DNA of 58,512 nucleotides from an uncultured Flavobacteriaceae bacterium (GTDB lineage: Bacteria > Bacteroidota > Bacteroidia > Flavobacteriales > Flavobacteriaceae). Both the position numbers and the translations under genes were made by a program. This document shows, piece by piece, positions 1 through 8,934 of the stretch; within the stretch, counting starts at the first letter, position 1, and each line of letters begins with the position of its first letter. A model generated the notes under the pieces. It ran no database searches. It worked only from the letters and a program-made list of their open reading frames with translations, and was not told where the DNA came from. The stretch is from contig CANLWN010000010.1 of the NCBI GenBank assembly GCA_947494825.1, positions 1 to 58,512 of the forward strand, written 5' to 3'.

Positions 1-68
1 GCGCTGGTCACAACGAAAGGAGCTGGAACGATCGGGTGCATATTCCACTCGAATTCCTGTTGAATTAA
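1..68 (+). CDS. C-terminal fragment of a putative alpha/beta hydrolase (esterase)
   Basis: Only the last 21 codons lie in the window, read from base 3 to a TAA at 66-68. The tail has the order G-H-N-E, then W, R and a hydrophobic EFLL end. This matches the C-terminus of the Fes/YbbA-like putative esterase family, where GHNE..W carries the catalytic His. The M1 peptidase gene starts 10 nt after the stop, so the two are probably cotranscribed. The family call rests on a very short segment. Confidence 0.45.
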   Translation, partial: AGHNERSWNDRVHIPLEFLLN

Positions 69-78
69 ATACGAAAAC

Positions 79-1707
79 ATGAAAAAAGTACTTTTATTTC
101 TTGTCTTTTGCCTCCCATTGAGTTACGTGGTGGCACAATCCAATACGTTCACGGAACAGGATACCTTAAGGGGGAGCATTACTCCGGAGAGGGCCTGGTG
201 GGACTTAAACTATTACCATTTGGATATTGAAGTAAAACCGGATGAGAAGTTCATCTCCGGAACCAATACCGTCAGGTACCAGGTACTGGAGGAAAAGGAG
301 GTATTGCAGCTCGACCTGCAACCGCCCATGAAAATAGAAAAAGTCACGCAGGACGGACAGGAACTTTCGGTCGAATCCAAGGGGAATGCACATTTTATCC
401 GTCTTGTAAAACCACAGAAGAAAGGCGATTTCAATGAACTTACGGTGCACTATTCCGGTAAACCGAAGGAGGCCGTCCGTGCACCCTGGGATGGTGGATT
501 CTCTTGGAAAAAAGACAACAACGGAAAGCATTTTGTGGCCACTTCCTGCCAGGAACTGGGGGCCAGCGTATGGTGGCCCAATAAAGACCATATGTACGAT
601 GAAGTGGATAGCATGGCCATTAGCGTTGAAGTGCCCAAAGATCTGATGAACATTTCCAATGGCCGACTCAAAAAGGTGGAAGAACATGAACATACCAAGA
701 CCTATCATTGGTTTGTAAAAAACCCCATCAACAATTATGGAGTGAATGTAAATATCGGTGATTACGTATATTTTGGTGAAAAATACGAAGGGGAAAAGGG
801 TGTCCTGGATCTGGATTATTACGTGTTGAGGGACCACTTGGAGAAAGCTAAGGTACACTTTACGGATGCACCTAAAATGATGCAGGCCTTTGAACATTGG
901 TTTGGACCCTATCCCTTTTATGAAGATAGCTTTAAGTTGGTAGAAGTTCCCTATTTGGGAATGGAGCACCAGAGCTCCGTCACCTACGGCAACGAATATA
1001 AAAAGGGGTATTTGGGTCATGATCTTTCCCAGACCGGATGGGGCTTAAAATTTGATTTTATCATCGTTCATGAAGGTGGGCATGAGTGGTTCGCCAATAA
1101 TATTACCTATAAGGACATTGCGGACATGTGGATCCACGAAGGCTTTACCGCCTATTCTGAAAACCTCTTCCTGGACTATCACTATGGCAAAGAAGCTTCC
1201 GCGGCCTATGTCATAGGCACCCGGGCCAATATCAAAAATGATATTCCCATGATAGGCGTCTACGATGTAAACAAAAAAGGATCGGGAGATATGTACTATA
1301 AAGGGGCCAACATCCTCCATACGCTGCGGCACCTCATCGAGGATGATGAAAAATGGCGAAGCATCCTCAGGGGGCTCAATAGTGAATTTTACCATCGTAC
1401 CGTGACCACCCAGGAAATCGAAAACTATTTGAGCGAACATACCGAAAAAGACCTATCCGCCTTTTTTAACCAGTATTTACGAAGCACACGCATCCCAGTG
1501 CTGGAATATAGCGTAACGGGCGACCAGCTTAAATATCGTTACACCAATATCGTGGAGGATTTTGATATGCCGATCCGCATTTATGTGAACGAAAAAGAGA
1601 AATGGCTCTTTCCCGGTAAGGACTGGGTCACCGAAGACCTGGCCGGCGATGCGACCAATTTTACATTCGATGAAAATTTCTATATAGAAACGAAGAAAGT
1701 GCAATGA
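79..1707 (+). CDS. M1 family zinc metallopeptidase, exported
   Basis: Zinc-dependent aminopeptidase of the M1 (gluzincin) family that removes N-terminal residues from peptides. The first 20 residues are a signal peptide ending VVAQ, so it acts in the periplasm or outside the cell. The zinc site is complete: HEGGH at residues 331-335 followed by the third ligand Glu354 in WIHEGFTAY, with exactly the H-E-x-x-H-x18-E spacing of M1. The exopeptidase region G-M-E-x-Q is present as GMEHQSS in the family's usual place. At 542 residues it has the N-terminal beta saddle and catalytic domain but lacks the large C-terminal helical domain of long M1 enzymes. It overlaps the next gene by 4 nt (ATGA). Confidence 0.93.
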   Translation: MKKVLLFLVFCLPLSYVVAQSNTFTEQDTLRGSITPERAWWDLNYYHLDIEVKPDEKFISGTNTVRYQVLEEKEVLQLDLQPPMKIEKVTQDGQELSVESKGNAHFIRLVKPQKKGDFNELTVHYSGKPKEAVRAPWDGGFSWKKDNNGKHFVATSCQELGASVWWPNKDHMYDEVDSMAISVEVPKDLMNISNGRLKKVEEHEHTKTYHWFVKNPINNYGVNVNIGDYVYFGEKYEGEKGVLDLDYYVLRDHLEKAKVHFTDAPKMMQAFEHWFGPYPFYEDSFKLVEVPYLGMEHQSSVTYGNEYKKGYLGHDLSQTGWGLKFDFIIVHEGGHEWFANNITYKDIADMWIHEGFTAYSENLFLDYHYGKEASAAYVIGTRANIKNDIPMIGVYDVNKKGSGDMYYKGANILHTLRHLIEDDEKWRSILRGLNSEFYHRTVTTQEIENYLSEHTEKDLSAFFNQYLRSTRIPVLEYSVTGDQLKYRYTNIVEDFDMPIRIYVNEKEKWLFPGKDWVTEDLAGDATNFTFDENFYIETKKVQ

Positions 1708-2510
1708 AGCTCTATTTTCCTCAATGGCAAGGTGCCGGCACCGGTGAGGACATTCAAGCGGGAGCGGAAGCACTTTTGCAGTATTTGGGGGCCTCGGGAT
1801 TTGAACGCGTTGAGCTTTCAAAGATTCCTGCCGGGGAAGCTGGGAAAAAGCGGCATTGCATCAACAACTACGAGGCCTTGCACGAACAGTTGCTGAGGCT
1901 AAAGACTAAAATTAGCGAAGAACAGCCCGCTACATTACAAACCATTGGAGGGGATTGCGGATTGGAAATCGTGCCCGTCTCCTACCTCAATAACAGGTAT
2001 TCCAGACTGGGTGTGGTTTGGTTCGATGCGCATGCCGACATCAATAGGCCCTGTGATTCAGTAAGCTGCAATTTCCATGGCATGCCGCTAAGAACCCTTT
2101 TGGGCGAAGGGGAACCCGATATGGATTCCCTCTTGTTTTCCACCCTGACACCCCGCCAAATTCATTATGTGGGCTTGCGCGATGTAGATCCGGCAGAACA
2201 GCAGCGCATTGCCGAGGGGCAAATTTATGCCCCTACCCGTCCCGATGCCGAAGCCTTGGTACAAACCTTGCATAGGAAAAACATCGAGGAAGTCTACATC
2301 CACTTTGATTTTGATTGTTTGGACCCATTGGACTATGACAAAACGTACTATCAGGTACCCAGGGGGGTACGAGTGAACGAGGCAGAGACCTGTATCAAAG
2401 CCCTGCAAAGCAATTTTAGAATTGTCGGAACCAGTGTACTGGAGTCGGTTACAACGAAGGTTGAAGAATTGGGACCCATAAAAAACATTCTTAAACTTCT
2501 GATGGAATGA
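1704..2510 (+). CDS. Arginase/ureohydrolase family protein
   Basis: Cytoplasmic hydrolase of the arginase-agmatinase-formiminoglutamase superfamily. The metal motifs are readable: GGDCG at residues 82-86, DAHAD, and DFDCLDP near the C-terminus, supplying the Asp and His ligands of the binuclear Mn centre. The first motif has Cys85 where arginase itself has a His ligand (GGDHS). The NFHGMP segment after DAHAD is typical of a bacterial subgroup whose substrate is not settled. The start overlaps the M1 peptidase stop and the stop overlaps the dehydrogenase start, so translation is probably coupled. The guanidino substrate (arginine, agmatine or formiminoglutamate) cannot be assigned from sequence. 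Confidence 0.85.
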   Translation: MKLYFPQWQGAGTGEDIQAGAEALLQYLGASGFERVELSKIPAGEAGKKRHCINNYEALHEQLLRLKTKISEEQPATLQTIGGDCGLEIVPVSYLNNRYSRLGVVWFDAHADINRPCDSVSCNFHGMPLRTLLGEGEPDMDSLLFSTLTPRQIHYVGLRDVDPAEQQRIAEGQIYAPTRPDAEALVQTLHRKNIEEVYIHFDFDCLDPLDYDKTYYQVPRGVRVNEAETCIKALQSNFRIVGTSVLESVTTKVEELGPIKNILKLLME

Positions 2511-3547
2511 GAGCAGTAGTTTACGAAAAATTCCAAGGGCCGTTACGGATTCAAAAGGTTCCCGACCCCAGCCCCAACGAAAATGGCGTTGTCCTTAAAG
2601 TAGGTGCTACCGGTCTGTGCCGAAGCGATTGGCATGGCTGGATGGGTCATGATCCGGACATTGTACTGCCCCATGTGCCCGGGCACGAATTGGCGGGGAC
2701 CATAGCGGCCATCGGAAAAAACGTCAAAAATTTCAAGATCGGAGATCGGGTTACCGTTCCCTTTGTCTGTGGATGTGGTAGCTGTGAAATGTGTACTTCT
2801 GGCAACCATCAGGTATGCCATCAGCAATCCCAGCCAGGTTTTACCCATTGGGGCTCCTTTGCAGAATACGTGGCCCTGGATTATGCCGATACCAATCTGG
2901 TGAAACTTCCTGAGGAAATCAGTGATATTACCGCTGCCACTCTGGGGTGCCGGTTCATCACTTCCTTTAGGGCCGTTGTGGCGCAGGGCAAGGTAGCCCC
3001 GGACCAATATGTGGCGGTTCACGGATGTGGCGGGGTAGGATTATCGGCGATTATGATCGCCAAAGCCTACGGGGCTAAGGTAATCGCTATAGATATCGAC
3101 GAGGACACCTTGTCCCTCGCAACCGAACTAGGGGCCACAGCCACCATAAACGTCTCCAATAACCCCGATGTGATATCTCAAGTAAAGGAACTTACCCAAG
3201 GCGGTGCACATGTCTCTTTGGATGCCTTGGGCAGTGCTACCACTTGCTTCAATTCCATTGCCAATCTCAGAAAAAGAGGCAAGCATATTCAGATAGGGCT
3301 CATGACCGGCAATCACCAACATCCCAAAATTCCAATGGACAGGGTCACTGCGGACGAATTGGAGCTTATAGGGAGTCATGGCATGCAGGCCCATAAGTAT
3401 CCTGAAATGTTGGAGATGATTCGTAGGGGAAAACTACAGCCACACAAACTCGTGGAACGCAGGATCAGCCTGGAGGAATCCCTGGGTGCGCTCGCCGATA
3501 TGGATAAGTTCAAGAATAAGGGTATTTTAGTAATCAATTCATTCTAG
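2507..3547 (+). CDS. Zinc-dependent alcohol dehydrogenase (MDR family)
   Basis: Medium-chain dehydrogenase/reductase that oxidises an alcohol or reduces an aldehyde with a nicotinamide cofactor. The catalytic zinc ligands appear as the Cys in [10 protein letters not shown] and the His in VPGHELAG. The four structural-zinc cysteines lie in the [10 protein letters not shown] cluster around residues 88-105. A GCGGVG Rossmann motif follows near residue 170, and the acidic residue in AIDID suggests NAD rather than NADP. The length of 346 residues is normal for the family, and there is no signal peptide. It overlaps the arginase-like gene by 4 nt and lies 5 nt before the YdeI-like gene. The substrate is unknown. 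Confidence 0.92.
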   Translation: MRAVVYEKFQGPLRIQKVPDPSPNENGVVLKVGATGLCRSDWHGWMGHDPDIVLPHVPGHELAGTIAAIGKNVKNFKIGDRVTVPFVCGCGSCEMCTSGNHQVCHQQSQPGFTHWGSFAEYVALDYADTNLVKLPEEISDITAATLGCRFITSFRAVVAQGKVAPDQYVAVHGCGGVGLSAIMIAKAYGAKVIAIDIDEDTLSLATELGATATINVSNNPDVISQVKELTQGGAHVSLDALGSATTCFNSIANLRKRGKHIQIGLMTGNHQHPKIPMDRVTADELELIGSHGMQAHKYPEMLEMIRRGKLQPHKLVERRISLEESLGALADMDKFKNKGILVINSF

Positions 3548-3552
3548 ATGCC

Positions 3553-4128
3553 ATGACCGACAAGCCAGAGCTGTATTTTAAGAACGATTCGGAATGGCGT
3601 GGTTGGTTGCAGGAAAACCACGCCTCTTCCAAGGGCGTATATCTTATCTTCTACCAAGTGGGGCATGAAAAAGAAAGTATGCGCTGGGATGAAGCGGTTC
3701 GTGTGGCCCTCTGTTTTGGATGGATAGACAGCACGGTAAAGAGTTTGGGCGAGGGCAGAAGACGACAATATTTTTGTCCGCGCAAGACCAAAAGTGTCTG
3801 GAGCAAACTCAACAAGACCTATATCAAAGAGTTGTCCGCCAAGGGATTGATGCACCAAAGTGGCCTGGCCAAAATCAAGGCCGCCAAAAAAGACGGCTCA
3901 TGGACCACACTGGACGCCGTGGAGAACGGAACGGTCCCGGATGATCTGCAAAGGGCCTTTGATGCCAATCCAGAGGCCTATGCCAACTACCAGGCATTCG
4001 CACCCGGATACCGTAAGAGTTATCTCTATTGGCTCAACCAGGCCAAACGGGAAGAGACCCGTAAAAAAAGGATCAGGGAAATCATCGTGCTCTGTAGAAA
4101 AAACATAAAATCCAAATACACGCGTTAG
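3553..4128 (+). CDS. YdeI/OmpD-associated family protein
   Basis: A cytoplasmic protein of 191 residues in the YdeI/OmdA family. Recognisable blocks are the N-terminal W..WL..NH segment, GWIDS, and the RRRQYFCPRK..S.WS..N region, followed by a basic C-terminal OmdA part with FD.NPEAYANYQAF and Y..WL..AKR. Some relatives have been linked to bacteriocin or peptide resistance, but the biochemical role is unknown. It closes the first tightly packed gene set. A second member of this broad family, with a DUF1905 domain, lies at about 34.5 kb. Confidence 0.85.
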   Translation: MTDKPELYFKNDSEWRGWLQENHASSKGVYLIFYQVGHEKESMRWDEAVRVALCFGWIDSTVKSLGEGRRRQYFCPRKTKSVWSKLNKTYIKELSAKGLMHQSGLAKIKAAKKDGSWTTLDAVENGTVPDDLQRAFDANPEAYANYQAFAPGYRKSYLYWLNQAKREETRKKRIREIIVLCRKNIKSKYTR

Positions 4129-4204
4129 CTGCATTTTCATTAACATCGCTTTAAGAATTTTCCCCCTATAAATCCTTATTTTCGAAAGGACTAAACCAAT
4201 CCTC

Positions 4205-7200
4205 ATGAAGAACATACTATTACTTTCTTGTTTGGGCCTATTATCCATTCAGCTTGCTCAAAGTCAAGAAGATAAAGCGACAAAAAAGGAAGCCGAAAAA
4301 TGGGACGTCTCCGATCCCAAGGGCGGATTCAACTATCAGGAACATCGTTTTAACACGGACGAGGGCACCTGGATGAATTTGGATGTAAGTCCTGATGGCC
4401 AGACCGTTATCTTTGATCTGCTCGGCGATATTTACAGCATGCCTATTTCCGGTGGCTCAGCTACTCCCCTACGCACAGGAATCCCCTTTGAAGTGCAACC
4501 GCGTTTTAGTCCCGATGGAAAAAAGATAGCCTTTACCAGCGATGCCGGTGGTGGCGATAACATTTGGGTGATGAATACCGATGGCTCCGAAGCAAAACAG
4601 ATTACCGAGGAAAAGTTCAGATTGCTCAACAATGCAGTGTGGACCCCGGATGGAAATTACCTCATCGCCAGGAAGCATTTTACGTCCCGACGATCACTGG
4701 GGGCCGGGGAGATGTGGCAGTACCATATAGCCGGGGGCACCGGGCTACAGCTGACCAAAAGAAAAAATGATCAACAGGATGTAAACGAACCCAACCTTTC
4801 ACCCGATGGCCGATATCTGTACTACAGTGAAGACATGTACCCAGGAGGTTCCTTTCAATACAACAAGAATCCCAACCAACAGATTTACGAGATCAAACGG
4901 TATGATTTTGAAACCGGCAAGACCACAAGGGTCACTGGTGGTCCTGGCGGAGCGGCGAGGCCTCAGGTTTCCCCGGACGGTAAAAAACTGGCCTTTGTAA
5001 AACGCATCCGAACCAAAACGGTACTCTATCTGCACGACCTGGAAACCGGGGAGGAATGGCCGCTCTACGATACCCTTAACAAGGACCAACAAGAGGCCTG
5101 GGCCATCTTCGGGGTATATCCCAACTTCAGTTGGATGCCCAACAATGAGGAAATTGTCTTCTGGTCGGCCGGAAAAATTCACCGCATCAATATTGCCACA
5201 CTTGCCGTGACCCCAATCCCCTTTTTAGTGGACGCCAAGGTTAAAATCGCCGAAACCGTGCATTTTGATGCCCCCGTAGCAGCAGAAACCTTCAACGCCA
5301 AAGTGATACGGCAGGCCACCACTTCCCCAGATGGAAGAACCGTGGTGTTCAGTGCATTGGGGAAACTCTGGAGCAAGCGCTTGCCCAATGGTACACCCAA
5401 AAGATTGACGAAGTCGAGCGACTTTGAATTTGAGCCTGCATTTTCTCCAGATGGTAAAAGTTTGGTATATGTAGGTTGGAACGATGCATCGCTGGGCGCC
5501 ATATATCAAATCCCTGCAAATGGGGGTACGCCCACCAAGTTGAGTTCTGAAAAGGGAATCTACCGGACCCCGGCCTACGACCCCAGTGGGCAACGAATAA
5601 CCTATCGGAAGGAAAACGGCAATAGCGACCAGGGCCTAAGCTTTACCAAAGATCCGGGCATTTATACCATGGATGCTTCCGGAAAGAACATCAAAAAGAT
5701 TACGGATGAAGGTGCCTATCCCATCTTCACCAAGGACGGGAAACGCATTTTCTATCAGACCGGGGGCACCTATTTTGGGAGCCTTACCAAAAGCCTGCAC
5801 TCGGTAAACCTCAACGGTAAGGACAAAAAAACCCATGTGAAATCGAAACACGCCAACCGTTTGGTCCCCAGTCCGGATAACCAATGGGTCGCGTTTTCGC
5901 ATCTGCATAAAGCCTATATTGCGCCCTTGGTGCTGAACGGCAAGGAAATTGACCTGGACAACAAATCCAAATCCGTACCGGTCTCCCAACTGTCAAAGGA
6001 CGCTGGTATCAACCTACACTGGTCCCAGGATGGCAAAAAGGTGTTCTGGACGCTGGGCGAAGAATATTTTGCCAGGGACATTAAAGACCGTTATACCTTT
6101 TTACCCGGTTCCCCGGAAAAAGTGGCAAAACCGGACAGCACCGGAATCAAAATCAATTTACAGGCCAAAAGTCATGTGCCCGAGGGCAGCATAGCCTTTG
6201 TGAATGCCCGCATCATCACCATGGAGGGAGACACTGTTATCGAGGACGGAACCATTTTGGTAAATGGGAACCGTATTGAAAAAATTGGTAAATCCGCGGA
6301 TATTGTAGTGCCGGCCAAGGCCAAGGTGTATGATGTAAGCGGCAAGACCATTATGCCCGGCATCGTGGACGCCCATGCGCATTTGGGCGCCTTTCGCTAC
6401 GGATTGACCACACAAAAACATTGGCCATTATATGCCAATCTGGCCTTCGGGGTGACTACGGCCCACGATCCTTCGGCCAATACGGAAACCGTATTCTCGC
6501 TCTCCGAACTGGTGAAATCGGGCGATATAATAGGTCCCCGCATCTATTCCACCGGTTTTATCCTCTATGGTGCCGATGGTGATTTTAAGGCGGTAGTGAA
6601 CAATCTGGAGGATGCTCGGTCCGCCATAAGGCGTACCAAAGCCTTTGGGGCAACGGCGGTAAAAAGCTATAATCAACCCAGGCGCGACCAGCGGCAGCAG
6701 GTAATGCAGGCGGCACGGGAACTGGGCATCAACGTGGTCCCTGAAGGTGGTTCTACTTTTTATCACAATATGAGTATGATTATGGACGGGCATACCGGTA
6801 TTGAACACAACATCCCTGTGGCGCCGGTCTACAAGGATGTGGAGGAATTGTGGAAGACCAGCAACTCGGGTTACACCCCTACCCTTATCGTCAATTACGG
6901 GGGTATGAACGGGGAATATTATTTCTACCAAAAGGACAAGGTGTGGGAGAATGAAAAATTGCTGAAATATACCCCAAGAGCACTTGTGGACGCCCGGGCG
7001 CGTCACCGTACCATGGTTCCCGACGAGGAATACGAAAACGGGCATATTCTGGTCTCCAAAACCACCACGGCCTTGGCAAACGCAGGGGTAAAGGTGAATC
7101 TGGGCGCCCATGGGCAGTTACAGGGCCTTGGGGCGCACTGGGAACTGTGGTTGCTGCATCAAGGGGGCATGACCAATATGCAGGCGCTTAAGGCCGCTAC

Positions 7201-7507
7201 CCTAAACGGTGCCGAATATATCGGTGCAGGAGCGGAAATAGGTTCGCTCAAGGAAGGGAAATTGGCCGATCTTATTGTTCTGGAGGCCAATCCCCTGGAC
7301 GATATCCGAAATACGGAAACCGTGAAGTACACCATGGTCAACGGAAGGCTTTTTGATACCGATACCATGAACGAAATTGGGAACGCCCCGCAGGAGCGGA
7401 CGCAATTTTGGTGGGAGAACAACAAATACAATGCAGCCTTTCCCTGGCACGAGGAGGCAAAGAGCTTTACCCGGCCAGGCTGCGGATGTCATTTGGGGCA
7501 TAACTAA
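4205..7507 (+). CDS. Exported TolB-like propeller / amidohydrolase fusion protein
   Basis: An 1100-residue secreted metal-dependent hydrolase. A signal peptide (about 21 residues) precedes a long WD40/PD40 beta-propeller, residues about 40-640, with recurrent SPDG..I.F motifs. An amidohydrolase TIM barrel follows, residues about 660-1075. Barrel landmarks are HAH (His724, His726), a candidate carbamylated Lys820 in AVKSY, GHTGIEHN, and the C-terminal GKLADLIVL. Where most imidazolonepropionase/prolidase-type members have a catalytic Asp (GTDS), this protein reads GAHGQ. The C-terminus ends in a Cys/His-rich tail (CGCHLGH). It heads a run of four amidohydrolase genes, 76 nt after the YdeI-like gene. 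A peptide, amide or lactam substrate is likely, but none can be named. Confidence 0.92.
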   Translation: MKNILLLSCLGLLSIQLAQSQEDKATKKEAEKWDVSDPKGGFNYQEHRFNTDEGTWMNLDVSPDGQTVIFDLLGDIYSMPISGGSATPLRTGIPFEVQPRFSPDGKKIAFTSDAGGGDNIWVMNTDGSEAKQITEEKFRLLNNAVWTPDGNYLIARKHFTSRRSLGAGEMWQYHIAGGTGLQLTKRKNDQQDVNEPNLSPDGRYLYYSEDMYPGGSFQYNKNPNQQIYEIKRYDFETGKTTRVTGGPGGAARPQVSPDGKKLAFVKRIRTKTVLYLHDLETGEEWPLYDTLNKDQQEAWAIFGVYPNFSWMPNNEEIVFWSAGKIHRINIATLAVTPIPFLVDAKVKIAETVHFDAPVAAETFNAKVIRQATTSPDGRTVVFSALGKLWSKRLPNGTPKRLTKSSDFEFEPAFSPDGKSLVYVGWNDASLGAIYQIPANGGTPTKLSSEKGIYRTPAYDPSGQRITYRKENGNSDQGLSFTKDPGIYTMDASGKNIKKITDEGAYPIFTKDGKRIFYQTGGTYFGSLTKSLHSVNLNGKDKKTHVKSKHANRLVPSPDNQWVAFSHLHKAYIAPLVLNGKEIDLDNKSKSVPVSQLSKDAGINLHWSQDGKKVFWTLGEEYFARDIKDRYTFLPGSPEKVAKPDSTGIKINLQAKSHVPEGSIAFVNARIITMEGDTVIEDGTILVNGNRIEKIGKSADIVVPAKAKVYDVSGKTIMPGIVDAHAHLGAFRYGLTTQKHWPLYANLAFGVTTAHDPSANTETVFSLSELVKSGDIIGPRIYSTGFILYGADGDFKAVVNNLEDARSAIRRTKAFGATAVKSYNQPRRDQRQQVMQAARELGINVVPEGGSTFYHNMSMIMDGHTGIEHNIPVAPVYKDVEELWKTSNSGYTPTLIVNYGGMNGEYYFYQKDKVWENEKLLKYTPRALVDARARHRTMVPDEEYENGHILVSKTTTALANAGVKVNLGAHGQLQGLGAHWELWLLHQGGMTNMQALKAATLNGAEYIGAGAEIGSLKEGKLADLIVLEANPLDDIRNTETVKYTMVNGRLFDTDTMNEIGNAPQERTQFWWENNKYNAAFPWHEEAKSFTRPGCGCHLGHN

Positions 7508-7518
7508 AGGTTGAACGA

Positions 7519-8934
7519 ATGATTCGGAAGTACATTTATCTATCACTTTTTGCGGGCATATTGGCGTGCTCGCCCAAAGAGCGGCCACACTATGATCTTG
7601 TGATCTCAGGGGCCCAAGTGCTCAACTTTGATACGGGCCACTTCGCTACCACGACGGTTTTTGTCAAGGACGGCCACATCACAAAACTGTCCGATACCCC
7701 TGGTTCCTATACAGCCGGGACCGAGATAGACGGAACAGGAAAATTCCTGCTGCCCGGGTTTTGGGACAACCATGTACATTTTAGGGGCGGGGATAGCTTG
7801 ATCCCGGCAAACAAAAACTTTCTAAAGCTCTTTATCGCCAATGGTATTACCACGGTACGCGATGCGGGGGGAGATCTGGCCCTTCCCGTTTTAGAGTGGA
7901 AGAAAAAGATTGCGGACGGGCAATTGGTTGGGCCTACTATTTTTACGGCAGGACCAAAAATAGACGGCCCCAACCCAACTTGGGCAGGCAGCTTGGAAGT
8001 AGCGAGCGAGGCCGAGGTAGTTCAGGCCTTGGATTCCCTGGAGCAATTGGGTGTCGATTTCGTTAAACTATACGATAGCCGCATTGCGGGCGAATACCAT
8101 ACCAAAGCCATCCGCGAGGCCAAAAGTCGCGGGTTCGCGGTATCGGGGCATGCCTCCTTTGAAGTTCCTCTCAACGAGACAGTAGCAGCCGGTATCGATG
8201 CCGTGGAGCATTTGTACGATATTCTAAAGGCCTGTTCCCCTAAGGAGCGGGAAGTTGTGCAACAACTGCGGAACAAAGAACTCGGCTTTTGGGAAGCCAT
8301 GCCGGTATTACTGGAAAGTTATAGTGACAGTACGGCCCAAAACACCTTTGACCTACTACGGCAGGAAAACGTCTTTGTGGTCCCCACCCTGCATATTGGG
8401 GAAACCCTAAGTTATTTGGACGAAGTGGACCACAGTAAGGACCCTTATCTAAAATACATGGGCAAGGGAATCGAGGCTACCTATCAGGGCAGGATCCAAA
8501 GGGCCCTTCAGGCCTCGGAAGCGACAAGAACGAACCGAAAACAGCTGGGCCGTTTTTTTAGGCAGCTCGCCAAATCGCTCCAAGAAGCGGAGGTGAAATT
8601 ATTGGCCGGTTCGGATAGTGGTGCCTACAATTCCTATACCTATCCCGGGATATCGCTCCATAAGGAACTGGAAGCGATGGTCACTGTGGGCATACCCCCA
8701 TTGGAAGTGCTAAAGACCTCGGCCTATCACGGGGCACAATTCTTACAACAAGACGATGAGTACGGGAGTATAGCTCTTGGGAAAGTCGCAGATCTGGTAC
8801 TCCTGGATGCCAATCCACTGGAGGATATAACACATACACAAGACATTCATACGGTCATCAAAGGAAGTAGGGTATTCAATACCGCTGCACTGCAGCAGCT
8901 TCTGGAAGATGCCCTACAAAATCAATCACCATGA
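7519..8934 (+). CDS. Amidohydrolase family lipoprotein
   Basis: Metal-dependent amidohydrolase anchored in the envelope. The lipobox LACS places the modified Cys at residue 17. Catalytic landmarks are in order: HVH in NHVHFRG, a Lys in DFVKLYDS, His in SGHAS, His in AVEHLYD, and Asp in LLAGSDSGA, followed by GKVADLVLL. This pattern fits the imidazolonepropionase-like/Xaa-Pro dipeptidase group. The 471 residues include a normal N-terminal beta-sandwich strand set that wraps back with the C-terminus. It starts 11 nt after the propeller fusion gene and overlaps the next amidohydrolase by 4 nt, so the three are surely one transcript. Confidence 0.92.
   Translation: MIRKYIYLSLFAGILACSPKERPHYDLVISGAQVLNFDTGHFATTTVFVKDGHITKLSDTPGSYTAGTEIDGTGKFLLPGFWDNHVHFRGGDSLIPANKNFLKLFIANGITTVRDAGGDLALPVLEWKKKIADGQLVGPTIFTAGPKIDGPNPTWAGSLEVASEAEVVQALDSLEQLGVDFVKLYDSRIAGEYHTKAIREAKSRGFAVSGHASFEVPLNETVAAGIDAVEHLYDILKACSPKEREVVQQLRNKELGFWEAMPVLLESYSDSTAQNTFDLLRQENVFVVPTLHIGETLSYLDEVDHSKDPYLKYMGKGIEATYQGRIQRALQASEATRTNRKQLGRFFRQLAKSLQEAEVKLLAGSDSGAYNSYTYPGISLHKELEAMVTVGIPPLEVLKTSAYHGAQFLQQDDEYGSIALGKVADLVLLDANPLEDITHTQDIHTVIKGSRVFNTAALQQLLEDALQNQSP

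Noticed and set aside
205-1020. 271-codon minus-strand frame opposite the M1 peptidase
   Set aside because: The plus-strand frame has the complete zinc motif and signal peptide. The opposite product is an Ile/Phe/His-rich sequence typical of an antisense frame.
6428-7111. 227-codon minus-strand frame opposite the propeller-amidohydrolase
   Set aside because: It is antisense to the amidohydrolase domain with all catalytic landmarks; no start context or domain was seen.
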